Counted from the first letter of the stretch, positions 1 to 9,308 are shown. The stretch: DNA of 47,601 bases from an uncultured Pelagibacteraceae bacterium (GCA_902597175.1 CACJWN010000009.1:1-47601), one strand, 5' to 3'. Numbers and translations are program-made. Notes: generated from the sequence alone by a model not told the origin.

Positions 1-1
1 A

Positions 2-715
2 ATTATAGATAAAAATCTTAGTATCTTTGCTTCAGAAGTCCCAAATGTTGATAAAAATCAAATCATATCAGAAATGTGGAAAAACTATGGAATGACATTT
101 ATCGAGTATATGTTTTTAAATACTTTTAGAAAAAATTCTTCCCATATAGAAGTTAAGGGTGATGAAAATTTAAATATTGCAATCTCTAAAAAAAAGCCTT
201 TGATCTTTGTGTCAGGTCATTTTGCAAATTTTGAATTGATGTCTATGGAAATAACAAAAAGAAATATTAAATTAGCTACAATCTATAGGCCTTTGAATAA
301 CATTTTCTTAAATCCATTTATGGAGATTCTGAGGAAAAAGTTTATTTGCAAGAATCAAATAAAAAAAGGATTGAACGGGGTAAGAGATGCTATTGAATAC
401 ATAAAAAATGATTTTAGTATTGCTTTGATGATTGATCAAAGAGTAAGTGAGGGAGTAAAAATCAATTTTTATAAGACACCAGCTTTAACCACTACTCTTC
501 CAGCTCAACTAGCATTAAAATATAAATTATCAATTGTTCCAGTTTTTATTCAACGAAAATCAAATAGTAAATTTGTATTAGAGTTTCATAATGAGATAAA
601 GTCTGAAGACTTTCATGATAAACTAGAGCTTACAAAAAAGTTGAATGAAGTTCTTGAAAAAATGGTAGCAAGAAATCCAACTCAATGGATTTGGACTCAT
701 AATAGATGGAAATAG
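2..715 (+). CDS. Lipid A biosynthesis acyltransferase (LpxL/HtrB family), 5'-truncated
   Basis: The reading frame is open to the left edge of the window, so the true start lies outside; about 237 residues are visible against roughly 300 for the family. The visible part begins with the segment that precedes the catalytic region in LpxL/HtrB proteins (MWKNYGMTFIEY). It contains the H-x4-E acyltransferase motif in GHFANFELM, followed by a conserved IDQR stretch and a C-terminal QWIWTHNRW that is typical of the family. These inner-membrane enzymes add a secondary acyl chain to Kdo2-lipid A. The gene is convergent with the next one, with one base between the two stop codons. LpxL, LpxM and other paralogues cannot be separated from this fragment. 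Confidence 0.85.
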   Translation: MIDKNLSIFASEVPNVDKNQIISEMWKNYGMTFIEYMFLNTFRKNSSHIEVKGDENLNIAISKKKPLIFVSGHFANFELMSMEITKRNIKLATIYRPLNNIFLNPFMEILRKKFICKNQIKKGLNGVRDAIEYIKNDFSIALMIDQRVSEGVKINFYKTPALTTTLPAQLALKYKLSIVPVFIQRKSNSKFVLEFHNEIKSEDFHDKLELTKKLNEVLEKMVARNPTQWIWTHNRWK

Positions 716-716
716 T

Positions 717-911
717 TTATTTATTTAATTTTTGGTATTTTTTGTCTACCTCAATAGGAGAATAATAAGCTTCTTGTAAATCTACATTCCAATAATTTAA
801 ATCTTGTAATTTAATTTTTTTTCCTGAAACAGCACACAAGACATAATCTCCTTCTTCGATAATCTCAAAAGAATTGTGTTTGAAAAGAAGTTTAGCTTTT
901 TTTTCATTCAT
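717..911 (-). CDS. DUF2093 family protein
   Basis: A 64-residue protein if started at the second methionine (911); an alternative ATG at 926 adds five residues (MYNLN). The pattern FEIIEEGDYVLCAVSGKKI followed by LNYWNVDLQEAYYSP matches the small alphaproteobacterial DUF2093 family, whose function is unknown. I prefer 911 because homologues start close to the K-A-K-L-x-F segment and because a TATAAT sits six bases before that ATG. The gene is divergent from purD, with only 28 bases between the two start codons. I do not assign a function. Confidence 0.75.
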   Translation of the reverse strand: MNEKKAKLLFKHNSFEIIEEGDYVLCAVSGKKIKLQDLNYWNVDLQEAYYSPIEVDKKYQKLNK

Positions 912-917
912 GTTTAA

Positions 918-932
918 ATTATACATTATATC
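918..932. promoter_or_regulatory. Divergent -10 elements between DUF2093 and purD
   Basis: On the minus strand TATAAT lies at 923-918, six bases before the DUF2093 ATG at 911, and a second TATAAT lies at 930-925. On the plus strand TATATC lies at 927-932, seven bases before the purD ATG at 940. This spacing would put both transcription starts at or next to the start codons. There is no Shine-Dalgarno sequence and no clear -35 hexamer. The call rests on -10 matches only, in an AT-rich background. Confidence 0.4.
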
Positions 933-939
933 TACAGAT

Positions 940-2202
940 ATGAATATTGGATTAATAGGGAGTGGAGGAAGAGAACATGCTTTATGTCAAAAACTGTTTA
1001 AGTCCCGGTCCTCAAAAAAAATCTTTTGTTTTCCAGGCAATGCCGGCACCGCAGATTTAGCAACTAATATTGACGTAGATATTCTAAACTTTAATAAGAT
1101 TTATAAACTTATAAAGTTTCATAAAATTGATATTGTTATTATTGGACCAGAAGAACCTTTGGTAAAAGGGTTAGTAAACTTCCTAAATAAAAAAAAAGTG
1201 AAGGTTTTTGGACCAAATAAATATGCTTCAAAATTAGAAGGGTCAAAGGCATTTATGAAAAATTTATGCAAAGCTAATAAAATTCCAACTGCAAATTTTA
1301 AAATTTGTAGATCTTTAAATCATGTCAAAAATTTTTTAAAAATTAGTAAATTTCCAATAGTAGTAAAAGCAGATGGTCTTGCTGCTGGAAAGGGTGTAGC
1401 GATTTGCAAAAACAAAAAAGCAGTATTAAAGATCTCGGATGAAATTTTTAAAGGTAAGTTTAAATCTTCAAAAAAGGTTGTTTTAGAGGAATTTCTTAAA
1501 GGCGAGGAAGCAAGCTATTTTTTGATCGTGGACAAAAATGATTTTAAATTTTTCGGTACAGCACAAGATCATAAACGTGTAGGAGAAAAAGATAGAGGGC
1601 CCAATACAGGGGGGATGGGCGCATATTCTCCAGCACCTATCATAAATAAAGAAGTAGAAAATAAAATTATTGAAAAAATTGTTAAGCCAACTTTAACTGC
1701 GCTAAAGAAAAAAAAACAACCTTACAAAGGTATTTTATACGTGGGCTTAATGATAAAAAATAACGAGCCTTATTTAATAGAATATAATGTGAGAATGGGA
1801 GACCCAGAGTGTCAAGTAATTTTACCAAGATTAAAAACAGATTTAGTTTCAATTATCAAAAATACTATTAATGACAACTTAAAAAATATTAAAATTAAAT
1901 GGCGAAAAGAAAAAAGTATGACAATAGTTTTATGTTCAAAGGGTTATCCAGGAAAGTATAAAAAAAATATTAGAATTAATAATCTTAACAATTTAAAATT
2001 AAGAAAAAATAGTTTTATTTTTCATGCTGGTACTAAATTTTTCCAAAATAAGATTTATTCAGTTGGTGGAAGGGTTCTCAATATTACATCTATTGGAAAT
2101 AATCTAGCCAAAGTAAGAAACGATATAATTAAAATTATAAAAAAGATTAATTGGAAATCCGGTTTTTTCAGAAAAGATATAGGTTGGAAGATAATAAATT
2201 AA
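940..2202 (+). CDS. purD: Phosphoribosylamine--glycine ligase (GARS)
   Basis: 420 residues if started at 940 (MNIGLIGSGGREHAL), which fits the usual N-terminus; an upstream in-frame ATG at 874 would add 22 residues running back over DUF2093 and is unlikely. The enzyme joins glycine to phosphoribosylamine using ATP in de novo purine synthesis. The sequence shows the GSGGREHA nucleotide-binding start, the ATP-grasp segment VVKADGLAAGKGV, the loop GPNTGGMGAYSPAP and the metal-binding signature RMGDPECQ. The gene is followed after one base by rsmD, so the two are probably co-transcribed. A role in tetrahydrofolate metabolism is indirect only. Confidence 0.96.
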   Translation: MNIGLIGSGGREHALCQKLFKSRSSKKIFCFPGNAGTADLATNIDVDILNFNKIYKLIKFHKIDIVIIGPEEPLVKGLVNFLNKKKVKVFGPNKYASKLEGSKAFMKNLCKANKIPTANFKICRSLNHVKNFLKISKFPIVVKADGLAAGKGVAICKNKKAVLKISDEIFKGKFKSSKKVVLEEFLKGEEASYFLIVDKNDFKFFGTAQDHKRVGEKDRGPNTGGMGAYSPAPIINKEVENKIIEKIVKPTLTALKKKKQPYKGILYVGLMIKNNEPYLIEYNVRMGDPECQVILPRLKTDLVSIIKNTINDNLKNIKIKWRKEKSMTIVLCSKGYPGKYKKNIRINNLNNLKLRKNSFIFHAGTKFFQNKIYSVGGRVLNITSIGNNLAKVRNDIIKIIKKINWKSGFFRKDIGWKIIN

Positions 2203-2203
2203 A

Positions 2204-2761
2204 ATGAGGATAATTAGTGGTAAATTAAAAGGTAGACAAATACAATTTATAAAATCAAAGATTACTAGACCTTTAAAAGATTCGGTGAAAGAAAATATTT
2301 TTAATATTTTGAAACACTCTAACAAAATTGATATCCAAATTAATAAAGCAAAAATATTAGACTTATATTCAGGTATCGGATCTTTTGGAATAGAGTGTAT
2401 ATCTCGTGGGGCTGAAAATGTAACCTTTGTTGAAAAAGAACAAAAAACAATTAATTTATTGAGAGAAAATTTAATTAATTTGTCAATCACTAACCAAGCG
2501 CAAGTTTTCAATCAAGAAATAAAAAATACAAATAATTTTTTTAAATATAAATATGATTTACTTTTTCTTGACCCTCCTTTTAGGGAGAATGATTTTATTA
2601 AGGTTCTACAAAAATTAAAAAAGAATAAATCTTTCAACAACAAACATCTTGTTATCATTCATCGAGAAAAAAATACTCACGATAAATTTGATGAAATTTT
2701 AAATATTTTAATGGTACGTCAATATGCACGTTCTAAGATTATATTTGGCAAATTTAATTAA
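2204..2761 (+). CDS. rsmD: 16S rRNA (guanine(966)-N2)-methyltransferase
   Basis: 185 residues, the normal length for RsmD. The N-terminus MRIISGKLKGR and the TRPLKDSVKENIFNIL segment are typical of the family. The SAM-binding motif is ILDLYSGIGSFGIE, and the catalytic DPPF motif lies near residue 122. The enzyme methylates G966 of 16S rRNA. It starts one base after the purD stop codon. Its 3' end overlaps the convergent pgi gene by eight bases, so transcription of the two genes must run into each other. Confidence 0.93.
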   Translation: MRIISGKLKGRQIQFIKSKITRPLKDSVKENIFNILKHSNKIDIQINKAKILDLYSGIGSFGIECISRGAENVTFVEKEQKTINLLRENLINLSITNQAQVFNQEIKNTNNFFKYKYDLLFLDPPFRENDFIKVLQKLKKNKSFNNKHLVIIHREKNTHDKFDEILNILMVRQYARSKIIFGKFN

Positions 2762-3971
2762 GATTAATTTTTGTAATTTTTTTTACTTGCTCAACTGCTG
2801 GTTGATCAAATGGGTTAATACCCAATATTTTTCCAACAATAGAAATTTCTAAAATAAAATAAGAGAATAATTGACCTAGAGTTTCTTCATCACATTTTTT
2901 TATTTTAAGTTCCCTGAAAGGAATTTTATTTTTTTTAAGCGTTTTTATTAACGCCTCTTTTTGTGCATTTCTAATTTCAATTAAATCTTTGTTATGGAGA
3001 TAGTTTATATGTTTAGAGACTTTTTTTACATTAATTTTTTTTTTTGTATTCTCTTCTAAGCTAAAAATATGAAATAATTTATCTTTTGGTCCATCAAGGT
3101 ATAGTTGTAACGCACTATGGTGGTCTTTCGGGGTTGAAGATATTACAGGCATTAGTCCCTTTCCTTTTTTGCCTAAACTTTCAGCAATAAGTTGCTGACA
3201 CCAATACAGAAATTTTTCTAATCTTGGTGAGTAATTCAAAAATATAAGGCTATTCAATTTTTTGTGGTAAACTATATTAGCAATTTTAACGCTACTCTCT
3301 TTGAGAAAAGTTTTTTTTATTGATAAAAAGAAATTTTTTAGATTTTTTCTAAAAGAAAAAATATTTACTCCCATAAGATATGCTGGCAAAATACCAACTT
3401 CGGACAAAACTGAATATCTCCCCCCAATAAAATGTTTATGTTCAATATGAAATAAATTATATTTTTTTGATATTTCAAATAATACATTATTTTTTTTTTC
3501 CGAAATTAAAATTAAATTTTTTTGATTTTTTTTTATTTTATTTATGAAAAAGAAATTTGAAATGGTTTCAATAGTATTACCTGATTTTGAAATTACGATA
3601 AAAAGAACAGATTTTTTATTTATTTTTCGTTTAAAATCCAAGACTTTCTCATAATCGATGTTATCAAAAAAAAATAAGTTTTTTTGAATTTTTTTTTCTA
3701 AAAATTTAAATATTGCATTAGATCCAAGAACTGAACCTCCCATTCCAATAATCGCGATATTTTTGTACTTTTTAAATTTTTGCAAATCTTTTATTTTGAA
3801 ACTTAATCTGAATTTTTCACTTAAAATATTATAAACATTCTCAGGTTCGTCAATTTGAGCTGTTACTTCTTTTTCAATTTTAAAATATCTTCTATAAAAT
3901 TTTTTAGATAATTTTTTGCTTAAATATTTTGGATTTATATTATTTTCGAATATGAATTTATTATTTTTCAC
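2754..3971 (-). CDS. pgi: Glucose-6-phosphate isomerase
   Basis: 405 residues, short compared with the E. coli enzyme (about 550) and nearer the compact form of the family. Both classical signatures are visible: FIGGRYSVLSEVG in the middle and GINPFDQPAVEQVKK at the C-terminus. The sugar-phosphate-binding SIS region carries IGMGGSVLGSNA and SKSGNTIET. The enzyme interconverts glucose-6-phosphate and fructose-6-phosphate. The downstream lipoprotein start overlaps four bases of this gene's start region (3968-3971), as in a tight operon with lspA and ileS. Lysine- and phenylalanine-rich composition reflects the AT-rich genome. Confidence 0.94.
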   Translation of the reverse strand: MKNNKFIFENNINPKYLSKKLSKKFYRRYFKIEKEVTAQIDEPENVYNILSEKFRLSFKIKDLQKFKKYKNIAIIGMGGSVLGSNAIFKFLEKKIQKNLFFFDNIDYEKVLDFKRKINKKSVLFIVISKSGNTIETISNFFFINKIKKNQKNLILISEKKNNVLFEISKKYNLFHIEHKHFIGGRYSVLSEVGILPAYLMGVNIFSFRKNLKNFFLSIKKTFLKESSVKIANIVYHKKLNSLIFLNYSPRLEKFLYWCQQLIAESLGKKGKGLMPVISSTPKDHHSALQLYLDGPKDKLFHIFSLEENTKKKINVKKVSKHINYLHNKDLIEIRNAQKEALIKTLKKNKIPFRELKIKKCDEETLGQLFSYFILEISIVGKILGINPFDQPAVEQVKKITKINLN

Positions 3972-4279
3972 TTACGTATTCTATCTATTATAGCGTCCTC
4001 AACTGAAGATGATTTATTTTCTTTTGGTTTATTTGAGCTTGGGGATTTTAAAATTTTCTTAATTCTATTCTCATCTTCGTCCTCTTTTTTTTTAGACAAA
4101 GAACCTGGCTCTGGAATTTTATTAAAATCTGGTGGTAAAACTAAAGGCTCTTTTTTCTTCACTAAAAATTCATCTGTAGACTTTATTTTTTCATTTCTTA
4201 AAACTTTTCCTGCTTCCTGAAAGCTAGCACAAGAAAGCAGGATAAAAGGTAAAAATAAAGTTAATATAATTTTTTTCAT
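3968..4279 (-). CDS. DUF3035/BamF-like lipoprotein
   Basis: 103 residues with a lipoprotein signal: positive MKK, a hydrophobic stretch, and the lipobox LLSC with Cys17. After the signal comes DEFLVKKKEPLVLPPDF, which resembles the conserved core of DUF3035 proteins; one member was described in Caulobacter as BamF, a lipoprotein of the outer-membrane beta-barrel assembly complex. The remainder is charged and low in complexity. The gene sits directly after lspA, whose product would process such a lipoprotein, and runs into pgi with a four-base overlap. The BamF assignment is based on the short core only. Confidence 0.65.
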   Translation of the reverse strand: MKKIILTLFLPFILLSCASFQEAGKVLRNEKIKSTDEFLVKKKEPLVLPPDFNKIPEPGSLSKKKEDEDENRIKKILKSPSSNKPKENKSSSVEDAIIDRIRK

Positions 4280-4756
4280 TTATTTATCTTTTATAAAAAA
4301 GCCTTTTATTATGAAACATATAACGCCAATTGTAATAAAAATATCTGCAATATTGAAGGTAAACCAGTGAAAATTCCCATAATAAATATCAATAAAATCT
4401 GGCACAGCATTAAAAAAAATTCTATCGTAAAAATTTCCAAGTGCTCCACCGATTATTAGAGAAAATACAGTTTTATCAAACTTGTCCGATTTTAATGAAA
4501 TATAAATTAAAGCAACTATAATTATTCCCACTATTATCGAAATAGTATTATATATTAAGCTAGAGCTAGAACTTAAAAAGCCAAATCCAATTCCAGTGTT
4601 CCAAACTAAATCAAAATTTATAAAATCGTTTATGTAAATGAGATTTTCATTTAAATTACTAAGCATGAAGTTTTTGGAGTACCTATCTAAAAAAAAAACA
4701 AGAATAATTAGAAAAAACATTAAAATGTTTTCTTTTAAAAAAATAACTTTATTCAT
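4280..4756 (-). CDS. lspA: Lipoprotein signal peptidase (signal peptidase II)
   Basis: 158 residues if started at the ATG at 4756, which overlaps the ileS stop codon in a TAATG junction; an upstream in-frame ATG at 4810 lies inside ileS. Four hydrophobic segments are visible. Family motifs are the D-R-x-x-K segment near the N-terminus (LDRYSK), GGALGNFYDR, the VPDF aspartate (about residue 120) and FNIAD (about residue 138); the last two provide the catalytic aspartates. The enzyme cleaves prolipoprotein signal peptides in the inner membrane. Coupling of ileS and lspA is a common bacterial arrangement. Confidence 0.93.
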   Translation of the reverse strand: MNKVIFLKENILMFFLIILVFFLDRYSKNFMLSNLNENLIYINDFINFDLVWNTGIGFGFLSSSSSLIYNTISIIVGIIIVALIYISLKSDKFDKTVFSLIIGGALGNFYDRIFFNAVPDFIDIYYGNFHWFTFNIADIFITIGVICFIIKGFFIKDK

Positions 4757-7485
4757 TATATGTTTACTTTTTGACAACGATCGCATTTTGTTTCTAAAAT
4801 TTTCCAACATCTAGGACATTTAGACCCCTCTGCTTTTTTTACTTCAATTTTGAGATCATCTTTTTTATCAGTTTTTTGTTTTACAGCTTTAGAGGTAATG
4901 AAGTATTCCGCTAAATCTAATCCCTCTAAAAAATTAAAATTTTTCTCATCAATAGAAATAGTTAAGTCAGCTTCTAAACTAGAACCTATTATTTTTTTTG
5001 ATCTTTTTTCCTCAATAGCTATGTTTGCAGCTTGTTTTATTTTGAACAAATTTATCCATTTTTCATTTAATTTTGGATTTTCCCAAACCTTTGGAATTAT
5101 TGGAAAATTTTTCTCGTGAATACTATTTTTTTCGTTTCCTACCAAATTATAAATTTCCTCTGAAGTGAAGACTAATATCGGAGCAAACCATTTTAAAAGA
5201 CATTCTAAAATAATGTTTAAAACAATTACACAATTTTTTCTTTTTTTTGAATTTAAACTATCACAATAAAGAGAGTCTTTTCTGATATCAAAGTAAAATG
5301 ACGATAGATCTAAAGTACAAAAATTTATTAGCTCTTTATAAAGCTTATGGAAATTATATTTATAAAAATTTTCCTTAAAAGATTTTTCTATTTCAAATAA
5401 TCTATGCAATATAAACTGTTCCAACTCGTCAAATTCTTTGAATTTTATCTCTTGAAAATTTTGTGGATTAAACTCATCTTTTAAATTTCCAAGCATATAC
5501 CTAAAAGTATTTCTAATTTTTCTATAAGACTCCGCGTGTTGAGATAGTATAGTCTTGTCAATTCTTATATCTTCAGCATAATCGGAAGCCGCAACCCAAA
5601 GCCTAAGTATATCTGCTCCATAGTTTTTAAGAATATCTTCAGGGGAAATTACATTGCCTAATGATTTTGACATTTTTAACCCTTTTCCGTCTACAACAAA
5701 ACCATGCGATAAAATATTTTTAAAGGGTGCTTTTCCTCTAGTTCCACATGACTCTAACAATGAAGAATGAAACCAGCCTCTATGTTGATCGGAGCCTTCT
5801 AAATACATGTCTGCTGGCCATTTTAATTCTTTTCTTTTTTCAAGAACAAAGCTGTGAGTAGAACCACTATCAAACCACACCTCGACAATATCATTCAATT
5901 TTTCATAATCAGCAGGATTATAATCTTCCCCAAGAAAAATTTTTGGATCATCTGAGAACCAGCAGTCTGAACCTTGTTTTTCATAAATAGTTGCAATTCT
6001 ATCTATAACTTTTTGATCTTTTAAAGGTTTTTTGGTTTTTTTATTTATAAAAATTGGTAATGGAACTCCCCAAACTCTTTGTCTTGAAACACACCAATCT
6101 GGCCTTCCCTCGATCATAGATAACAATCGTTCTTTTCCTTTGTTAGGGTAAAAAGTAGTTTCATTGATAGCTTTTATCGCTTTAGATCTTAAATCATTTT
6201 GCTTCATTGAAATAAACCATTGAGGTGTCGCCCTATAAATTAGAGGGGCTTTTGATCTCCATGAGTGTGGGTAGCTATGGTTTAACTTTCCATCTTTAAG
6301 TAATTTATTTTGCTCTTTTAATTTTTCAATCACAACTTTATCTGCTTTAAAAATATGTGTATTTTGGAAGTAAGGTATTTCGTTAGTATAAAGTCCTGAA
6401 CTATCAACAGTATAGAGTGAAGGAATATTATTTTTTAAACATAAATTAAAATCATCAGGACCATGGCTTGGGGCGCAGTGTACAATTCCAGTTCCTTGTT
6501 CTAAATTAACAAACTGGGCATCTAGCATGGGTATATCATAGTCAAATTTCATATTAAAAAATGGATGATTGCAAATAGCTCCTGTGAAGTCTGAGCCTTT
6601 AAAGGTTTTAATTTCTCTGTAGTTTTTAATATCACAATCTTTTACAATTGAATTAATCAAGTTTTTTGCAACTACAATTTTCTTTTCCTTGAAGTTTTCA
6701 AGCTCATCTATTTGTAAAACGGAATATTCGATATTGCTATTAAATGCTAAAGCTTTATTTGCAGGGATAGTCCATGGAGTCGTGGTCCAAATTACTACGT
6801 TAGCATCTTTTAAATAGTCTTTGTTGGATGACTTAATCTTAAAAGCAGCGTAAATTGTATTTGAAGTATGATCCAAATATTCGACCTCTGCATCAGCCAA
6901 GGCAGTTTTTTCCACTGTTGACCATAAAACAGGCTTGAAACCCTGGTATAAACTTCCATCTAAAAGAAACTTTCCAAGCTCTCTGACTATTTGGGCTTCA
7001 GCTTCAAAACTCATCGTAGAATAATAATTTTCAAAGTCGCCGACTACGCCAAGTCTTTTAAATTCTTTAATGTGAACACCTATCCAATTTTTTGCAAATT
7101 CCCTACATTCTTGTCTAAAATCTTTAATTGGAACATCATCTTTATTTCTCTTCTTTTTTTTGTACTGCTCCTCGATTTTCCACTCTATGGGCAATCCATG
7201 GCAATCCCACCCGGGCACGTAAATTGAATCTTTACCATCCATTTGATGAAAGCGAGAAATCATATCTTTCAATATTTTATTAAGGGCAGTTCCCATATGT
7301 ATATGACCATTGGCATATGGAGGGCCATCATGTAGGACAAATTTTTCTTTTCCTTTTGAAATTTTTCTTAATTTTTCAAAAATTTTATTTTGATCCCATT
7401 TTTTTAAAATTTCTGGTTCCTTAGTTGGCAAACTAGCTTTCATAGAAAAAGCTGTTTTAGGTAATTGTAAAGAATCTTTAGACAT
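4756..7485 (-). CDS. ileS: Isoleucyl-tRNA synthetase
   Basis: 909 residues, a normal length for the zinc-containing bacterial form. The HIGH-type motif appears as PYANGHIHMG near residue 60 and the KMSKS loop as GLKMSKSLGNV near residue 600. The editing (CP1) domain carries WTTTPWTIPANKALA. The C-terminus ends in a four-cysteine zinc element, CPRCWKILETKCDRC. The enzyme charges tRNA-Ile and hydrolyses mischarged valine. It forms a tight operon with ribF upstream (one shared base) and lspA downstream (TAATG). Confidence 0.97.
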   Translation of the reverse strand: MSKDSLQLPKTAFSMKASLPTKEPEILKKWDQNKIFEKLRKISKGKEKFVLHDGPPYANGHIHMGTALNKILKDMISRFHQMDGKDSIYVPGWDCHGLPIEWKIEEQYKKKKRNKDDVPIKDFRQECREFAKNWIGVHIKEFKRLGVVGDFENYYSTMSFEAEAQIVRELGKFLLDGSLYQGFKPVLWSTVEKTALADAEVEYLDHTSNTIYAAFKIKSSNKDYLKDANVVIWTTTPWTIPANKALAFNSNIEYSVLQIDELENFKEKKIVVAKNLINSIVKDCDIKNYREIKTFKGSDFTGAICNHPFFNMKFDYDIPMLDAQFVNLEQGTGIVHCAPSHGPDDFNLCLKNNIPSLYTVDSSGLYTNEIPYFQNTHIFKADKVVIEKLKEQNKLLKDGKLNHSYPHSWRSKAPLIYRATPQWFISMKQNDLRSKAIKAINETTFYPNKGKERLLSMIEGRPDWCVSRQRVWGVPLPIFINKKTKKPLKDQKVIDRIATIYEKQGSDCWFSDDPKIFLGEDYNPADYEKLNDIVEVWFDSGSTHSFVLEKRKELKWPADMYLEGSDQHRGWFHSSLLESCGTRGKAPFKNILSHGFVVDGKGLKMSKSLGNVISPEDILKNYGADILRLWVAASDYAEDIRIDKTILSQHAESYRKIRNTFRYMLGNLKDEFNPQNFQEIKFKEFDELEQFILHRLFEIEKSFKENFYKYNFHKLYKELINFCTLDLSSFYFDIRKDSLYCDSLNSKKRKNCVIVLNIILECLLKWFAPILVFTSEEIYNLVGNEKNSIHEKNFPIIPKVWENPKLNEKWINLFKIKQAANIAIEEKRSKKIIGSSLEADLTISIDEKNFNFLEGLDLAEYFITSKAVKQKTDKKDDLKIEVKKAEGSKCPRCWKILETKCDRCQKVNI

Positions 7486-8396
7486 TATTGTTTTTTTGCA
7501 TGTTTAATATCAATCTTTATTTGCTTTTTAAGATATTCAATATCTTTAAATTTTTTCTCACCTCTTATAAATTTTCTAAAACTTACGCTAATTACTTTAT
7601 TATATAAATTTTTATTAATTCCAAAGATATTTGTTTCTAGTAATAAATTTTGACCATTGAAAGTGGGTCTGTAGCCAATATTAGCCACACCCTTTTTATT
7701 GAAATCACTTGATTTTACTTTTACCGCATAGACACCAAGTCTTGGAATTACATAATTTCCCATTTTAAGATTGCATGTTGGGAAACCAATTTTTCGACCC
7801 CTTTTATTTCCTTTGATAACCTTGCCATCTACAACCCAATTTCTATTAAGAAGTTTGTTTACATCTTTAATTTTTCCCTCTCTTATTTTTTTTCTTATTA
7901 AGGTTGAAGAAATAACTTTTTTTTTCTTTTTGTAAGGTTTGATGATTAAATTTTTGTAATTAAATTTGTTTTCAAATTTTTTGAGTGTTTTTATATTTCC
8001 TCTTCTTTTGAAACCAAATCTAAAATTTTTACTAACGTACAAGTATTTACATTTTGTTTTTTTAAATATTATTTTTTCAATAAATTGCTCAGCTGATAAT
8101 TTTGAAAATTTTTTGTTAAATTTTATAATTATGAGAAAATCAAGTTTAAATTTTTTAAATTGATTTATTTTTTGGTACAAAGAATTAATTCTGTGACTTT
8201 TAATTCTCTTATCAAAAAACATGACGGGTACTGGCTCAAAAGTCATTATGCCAAATGGTAATTTATTTTTTATTGCCTTTTTTTTTGCATCTTGAATAAC
8301 TTTCTGATGACCTAGATGTATTCCATCAAAATTTCCAATTGCAAGAACGCCTTTTTGATGTTTTCTTATTAAATTTGCGTTGTTATATATTTTCAT
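7485..8396 (-). CDS. ribF: Bifunctional riboflavin kinase/FAD synthetase
   Basis: 303 residues with two domains. The N-terminal FAD synthetase half carries AIGNFDGIHLGHQKVI and the STLIRKKIREG segment. The C-terminal flavokinase half begins with RGRKIGFPTCNL and contains IPRLGVYAVKV and GVANIGYRPTF. The protein converts riboflavin to FMN and then FAD. It lies between the HAD phosphatase gene and ileS, one base from each. The ribF-ileS-lspA order is common in bacteria. Confidence 0.94.
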   Translation of the reverse strand: MKIYNNANLIRKHQKGVLAIGNFDGIHLGHQKVIQDAKKKAIKNKLPFGIMTFEPVPVMFFDKRIKSHRINSLYQKINQFKKFKLDFLIIIKFNKKFSKLSAEQFIEKIIFKKTKCKYLYVSKNFRFGFKRRGNIKTLKKFENKFNYKNLIIKPYKKKKKVISSTLIRKKIREGKIKDVNKLLNRNWVVDGKVIKGNKRGRKIGFPTCNLKMGNYVIPRLGVYAVKVKSSDFNKKGVANIGYRPTFNGQNLLLETNIFGINKNLYNKVISVSFRKFIRGEKKFKDIEYLKKQIKIDIKHAKKQ

Positions 8397-8397
8397 A

Positions 8398-9204
8398 TTA
8401 CCAGATTAGTTCTTTTTGAAAAAAATCAATTTTTACGTTGTGTGTTTCTAAAAGTTTATTTAAATCAGAAATTTTATTCATCTCATCTCTATGAACTCCA
8501 TCTGTAATAAATATACAATCTAAATTTAAATTATTTGCACCTTTAATGTCAGTTCTTAAATTATCTCCTATAGCAAGAACTTTTTCTTTTTTATTAAAGC
8601 ATAGGTTATAAACTTCAGGATGAGGTTTTCCAAAATATGAAACTTTACCTCCAAGCTCTTCAAAGACTTTTGCTATTGAACCTGCACACAATTCCTCAAT
8701 ATTACCTCTATGAACAGTTAAATCAGGATTTGTGCAAATAAATTGTTTTGAAATATATTTTTTTAAAAATTCTCTATAAAAATTTAAGTCATTATCGTAA
8801 TCATCAAATAAACCAGTGCACAAAATAAAATCACATTGATCGATATTAGTTTTATTTTCTTTTACCTTTTCAAAAACCGACGTATCTCTTGGTGGTCCTA
8901 AATGAAAAAAAGTTTTACCAAATTTATTCTGGTTAATTGCATACATTGCAGCTTCGCCAGAGGTTATTACATTTGATAAATATTTTTTATCCATTCCCAT
9001 TTTTAGTAAAAAATTTATTACTTTTAAACTAGGCCTTGGAGCATTAGATAGGAAAACAATTTTTTTTGAACTGTTGGTCAAGTTTTCTATCGCTTCTATT
9101 GCGTTAGAATTCAATTTGATTCCATCATGCATGACGCCCCAAAGGTCGATTATAAAAGTGTCGTAGTTGTTGGATATTTCTGACAGGTGATTAAGCTTTC
9201 TCAA
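8398..9204 (-). CDS. HAD superfamily class IIA hydrolase (TIGR01459-like)
   Basis: 268 residues. HAD motif I appears as DLWGVMHDG near residue 20, motif II as FLSNAPRPS, and motif III/IV as GKPHPEVY and AIGDNLRTDIKGANN. The NagD/class IIA cap lies between them. This matches the alphaproteobacterial class IIA group found next to ribF. The substrate is unknown; sugar or nucleotide phosphates are typical for relatives. It is the first gene of the run leading to ribF-ileS-lspA, and its promoter must lie in the 139-base gap it shares with groES. Confidence 0.8.
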   Translation of the reverse strand: MRKLNHLSEISNNYDTFIIDLWGVMHDGIKLNSNAIEAIENLTNSSKKIVFLSNAPRPSLKVINFLLKMGMDKKYLSNVITSGEAAMYAINQNKFGKTFFHLGPPRDTSVFEKVKENKTNIDQCDFILCTGLFDDYDNDLNFYREFLKKYISKQFICTNPDLTVHRGNIEELCAGSIAKVFEELGGKVSYFGKPHPEVYNLCFNKKEKVLAIGDNLRTDIKGANNLNLDCIFITDGVHRDEMNKISDLNKLLETHNVKIDFFQKELIW

Positions 9205-9277
9205 TTTATTTATCTTTCTATTCTTTTAAAATAATCAAAAAAATATTGTATTTTCAGGGTATTTTAATGATTTTTGC

Positions 9278-9308
9278 CCCTTGAAAAATCGTTAAAAACA
9301 CACCATAT
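9278..9308 (+). promoter_or_regulatory. Heat-shock (sigma-32 type) promoter of groESL
   Basis: CCCTTGAA at 9278-9285 and CACCATAT at 9301-9308 are separated by 15 bases. This fits the sigma-32 consensus (CCCTTGAA, 13-15 bases, CCCCATNT) closely. It lies about 35 bases before the groES start codon, with a good ribosome binding site (AGGAGA, 9330-9335) between. I see no CIRCE inverted repeat, so RpoH rather than HrcA control is inferred. Confidence 0.75.

Noticed and set aside
874-939. purD start at 874
   Set aside because: It would run over the DUF2093 gene and add residues absent from PurD; MNIGLIGSGGREHA at 940 is the usual N-terminus.
2104-2511. Minus-strand 135-codon frame across purD and rsmD
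   Set aside because: Both genes on the plus strand are certain; this frame only mirrors their AT-rich codons.
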